Shown here: positions 62,662 through 64,000 of the stretch, piece by piece
Position numbering within the stretch: the first letter of the stretch is position 1
Layout of the letters: the number at the start of each line of letters is the position of its first letter
Assembly (NCBI RefSeq): GCF_000196455.1
Contig: NC_014614.1
Span: forward strand, 1,006,501-1,070,500
Source of the DNA: Acetoanaerobium sticklandii
Lineage (GTDB): Bacteria > Bacillota > Clostridia > Peptostreptococcales > Filifactoraceae
Direction: 5' to 3'
Length of the DNA stretch: 64,000 bases
Notes under the pieces: model-generated
Database searches by the model: none
What the model was told of the DNA's origin: nothing
What the model saw: the letters and a program-made list of their open reading frames with translations, nothing else
Program-made: the position numbers and the translations under genes

Positions 62662-63537
62662 ATGGAAAAGTTAGTAGTAAAAGCAAATGCAAAGATAAAC
62701 CTTACTTTGGATGTTATAGATAAACGCGAAGATGGCTACCATTTGTTGGATATGGTAATGCACAGCGTGGGTATATATGATGAAATAACTATAAAAAAGA
62801 ATTATGAAAACAATATAAAGGTAAGCTGTGATAATAATAGCTTAGAAATAGACGAAATGAACTCTGCATTTAAGGCAGCAAAGTTAATTATGGAAGAAAA
62901 AGAATTTTCAGGAGTGGACATACATATTAATAAAACCATACCAATTGGCGCAGGAATGGCTGGGGGAAGTGCAGATGCAGCCGCTGTAATAGTTGGAATA
63001 AATGAGCTTTTTAATCTCAACATGTCACTTGAGGAAATGAAAAGTATAGCTCTTAAAATAGGAGCAGATGTACCCTTTTGTATAGAAGGAGGGTGTGTAA
63101 GAGCAACAGGAATTGGAGAAAAAATGGAAAAGCTCCCAATTATGGATTTGAATCTGCTAATTATTAAGCCAGATGAGTCTATATCTACAGCTTTTGTATA
63201 TAAGAATCTAATTCTTTCAGAACTTGCAAATAGACCTGACAATAATGGCTTTATAAAGGCTATGAATAATAATTTAGATGAGATGGTAAAAACTATGGGT
63301 AATGTATTAGAAAGTGTTACAGCAAGTAAAGTTTCATTTATAAACGAAATAAAAAAAGATATGATAAATGGCAAGGCGAAAATTTCTATGATGACTGGCA
63401 GTGGAACTGCAGTATTTGGAATTTTCGAATCCATTTCAGATTTGAAAGATTGCTATGAGAGTTTAAGATTTAAATATAATGAAATTTTTGTAACTAAAAC
63501 AGAGAGAGGAGGAGTTTATATTGAATCGAGGGATTAA
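62662..63537 (+). CDS. ispE: 4-diphosphocytidyl-2-C-methyl-D-erythritol kinase
   Basis: A 291-residue GHMP kinase of the MEP pathway for isoprenoids. It shows VKANAKINLTLDV at the N-terminus, the ATP-binding loop PIGAGMAGGSADAAA near residue 95, GADVPFCIEGG and MMTGSGTAVFG near residue 250. I use the ATG at 62662, after GGAGGA; the longer frame from 62587 has no ribosome binding site. Its end overlaps the next gene by 17 bp. Confidence 0.95.
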   Translation: MEKLVVKANAKINLTLDVIDKREDGYHLLDMVMHSVGIYDEITIKKNYENNIKVSCDNNSLEIDEMNSAFKAAKLIMEEKEFSGVDIHINKTIPIGAGMAGGSADAAAVIVGINELFNLNMSLEEMKSIALKIGADVPFCIEGGCVRATGIGEKMEKLPIMDLNLLIIKPDESISTAFVYKNLILSELANRPDNNGFIKAMNNNLDEMVKTMGNVLESVTASKVSFINEIKKDMINGKAKISMMTGSGTAVFGIFESISDLKDCYESLRFKYNEIFVTKTERGGVYIESRD

Positions 63538-64000
63538 TAAGCTCAATATAAAAGATATAAAACCACTTAGAGAAATTGTATTCGAGCATCTTAGAAATGC
63601 AATTTTAGATGGAACGTTGCTACCTGGAGAGAGGTTAATGGAAGTTCAGCTAGCTGACAAGCTAGGTGTGTCTAGAACTCCTATTAGAGAAGCTATTAGA
63701 AAGCTAGAGCTAGAAGGTTTAGTAGAAATGATTCCTAGAAGAGGGGCTCAGGTTTCAGATCTTTCTGTAAAAGATGTAGCTGATGTGCTTGAAGTAAGAG
63801 AAACCTTAGAAGGCTTAGCAGCATCACTAGCTGCAGTCAATATGAGTGAAGAAGAGCTTAAGGAGCTAGAAAAAGCGTATATAGCCCTTATTAAAAGTGT
63901 AGAGGAAAAAAATATTGAAAAAATTATAAGATGGGATTCTAGATTCCATGATGTTTTGTTAAGTGCCTCTAGAAATCCAAGATTAGTAAAGGTTAATGCT
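63521..64000 (+). CDS. GntR-family (FadR/FCD-type) regulator, N-terminal part
   Basis: The first 160 codons of a gene that continues past the window. It starts with TTG at 63521, with AGGAGG 8 bp upstream, inside the last 17 bp of ispE. The wHTH (about 15-75) reads IVFEHLRNAILDGTLLPGERL, LADKLGVSRTPIREAIRKLELEGLV and IPRRGAQV. The following helical region (VRETLEGLAASLAA, RFHDVL) is the start of an FCD ligand domain. The ligand is unknown. Confidence 0.88.
   Translation, partial: MNRGINKLNIKDIKPLREIVFEHLRNAILDGTLLPGERLMEVQLADKLGVSRTPIREAIRKLELEGLVEMIPRRGAQVSDLSVKDVADVLEVRETLEGLAASLAAVNMSEEELKELEKAYIALIKSVEEKNIEKIIRWDSRFHDVLLSASRNPRLVKVNA

Noticed and set aside
62802..63434. Long open frame of 210 codons antisense to ispE
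   Set aside because: It lies wholly within a clear ispE gene, has no ribosome binding site and no recognisable domain; it is a shadow of the coding strand.
1..64000. CRISPR array, tRNA or rRNA gene, prophage or insertion sequence
   Set aside because: No regularly spaced direct repeats, cloverleaf-like segments, rRNA signatures, transposase or integrase frames were seen on either strand by reading.

Overview
The window is AT-rich, densely packed chromosomal DNA of an anaerobic low-GC Firmicute (Clostridia). The signs are an NAD-linked [FeFe]-hydrogenase, a tungstate importer, FabK rather than FabI, a PPi-type phosphofructokinase, an arginine-fermentation operon, strong AGGAGG ribosome binding sites and frequent TTG/GTG starts. 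Arginine deiminase together with HydABC and tungstate uptake suggests an amino-acid fermenter of the Peptostreptococcaceae (Acetoanaerobium-like). The genus is an inference. I see no rRNA, tRNA, CRISPR array, insertion sequence or prophage.

Layout. 1-1644: end of a tungstate ABC transporter (tupABC). 1759-4421: a Cys-cluster protein and an ATP-type PEP carboxykinase. 4457-9722: a five-gene peptide/nickel-type ABC transporter behind a promoter and a hairpin-rich leader with an intrinsic terminator. 9824-15877: signalling and envelope genes (REC-PP2C phosphatase, M23 peptidase, bactofilin, PAS/GAF histidine kinase, REC-HDOD). 15896-17592: a methyltransferase-MOSC fusion and a MoeB/ThiF-like adenylyltransferase. 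17985-27624: a complete fatty-acid synthesis operon (accBCDA, fabT-like, fabH, acpP, fabK, fabD, fabG, fabF, fabZ) behind a promoter with a FabT-type palindrome, itself preceded by a small structured RNA unit. 27755-32064: homoserine dehydrogenase, a secreted GH26-like protein and an aldehyde dehydrogenase. 32190-37639: polyphosphate genes (two Ppx/GppA proteins and Ppk1). 37733-41855: hydABC on the minus strand, followed by about 700 bp of non-coding DNA with repeated ATATTC-type half sites. 42554-54122: housekeeping genes (flavin oxidoreductase, RNA modification enzymes, UppP, radical SAM protein, alarmone synthetase, phosphoesterase, PPi-PFK). 54207-57465: a PsuG-like protein that has lost the Schiff-base lysine, an OFA-family transporter and a divergent MerR regulator with a 19-bp-spacer promoter between them. 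57798-61127: arcA, argF, arcC. 61247-64000: TrmB-type regulator, veg, ispE and the start of a GntR regulator.

How the parts work together. The arc operon makes ATP from arginine. HydABC balances NADH and ferredoxin with H2. PPi-PFK and PEP carboxykinase link glycolysis and C4 acids. The fab operon holds every step from acetyl-CoA to acyl-ACP with its own repressor-like gene. The observations most worth a second look are the methyltransferase-MOSC fusion, the catalytic-lysine-less PsuG homologue, the two unassigned structured RNA leaders (4492-4590 and 17772-17863), and the palindrome cluster upstream of the hydrogenase.
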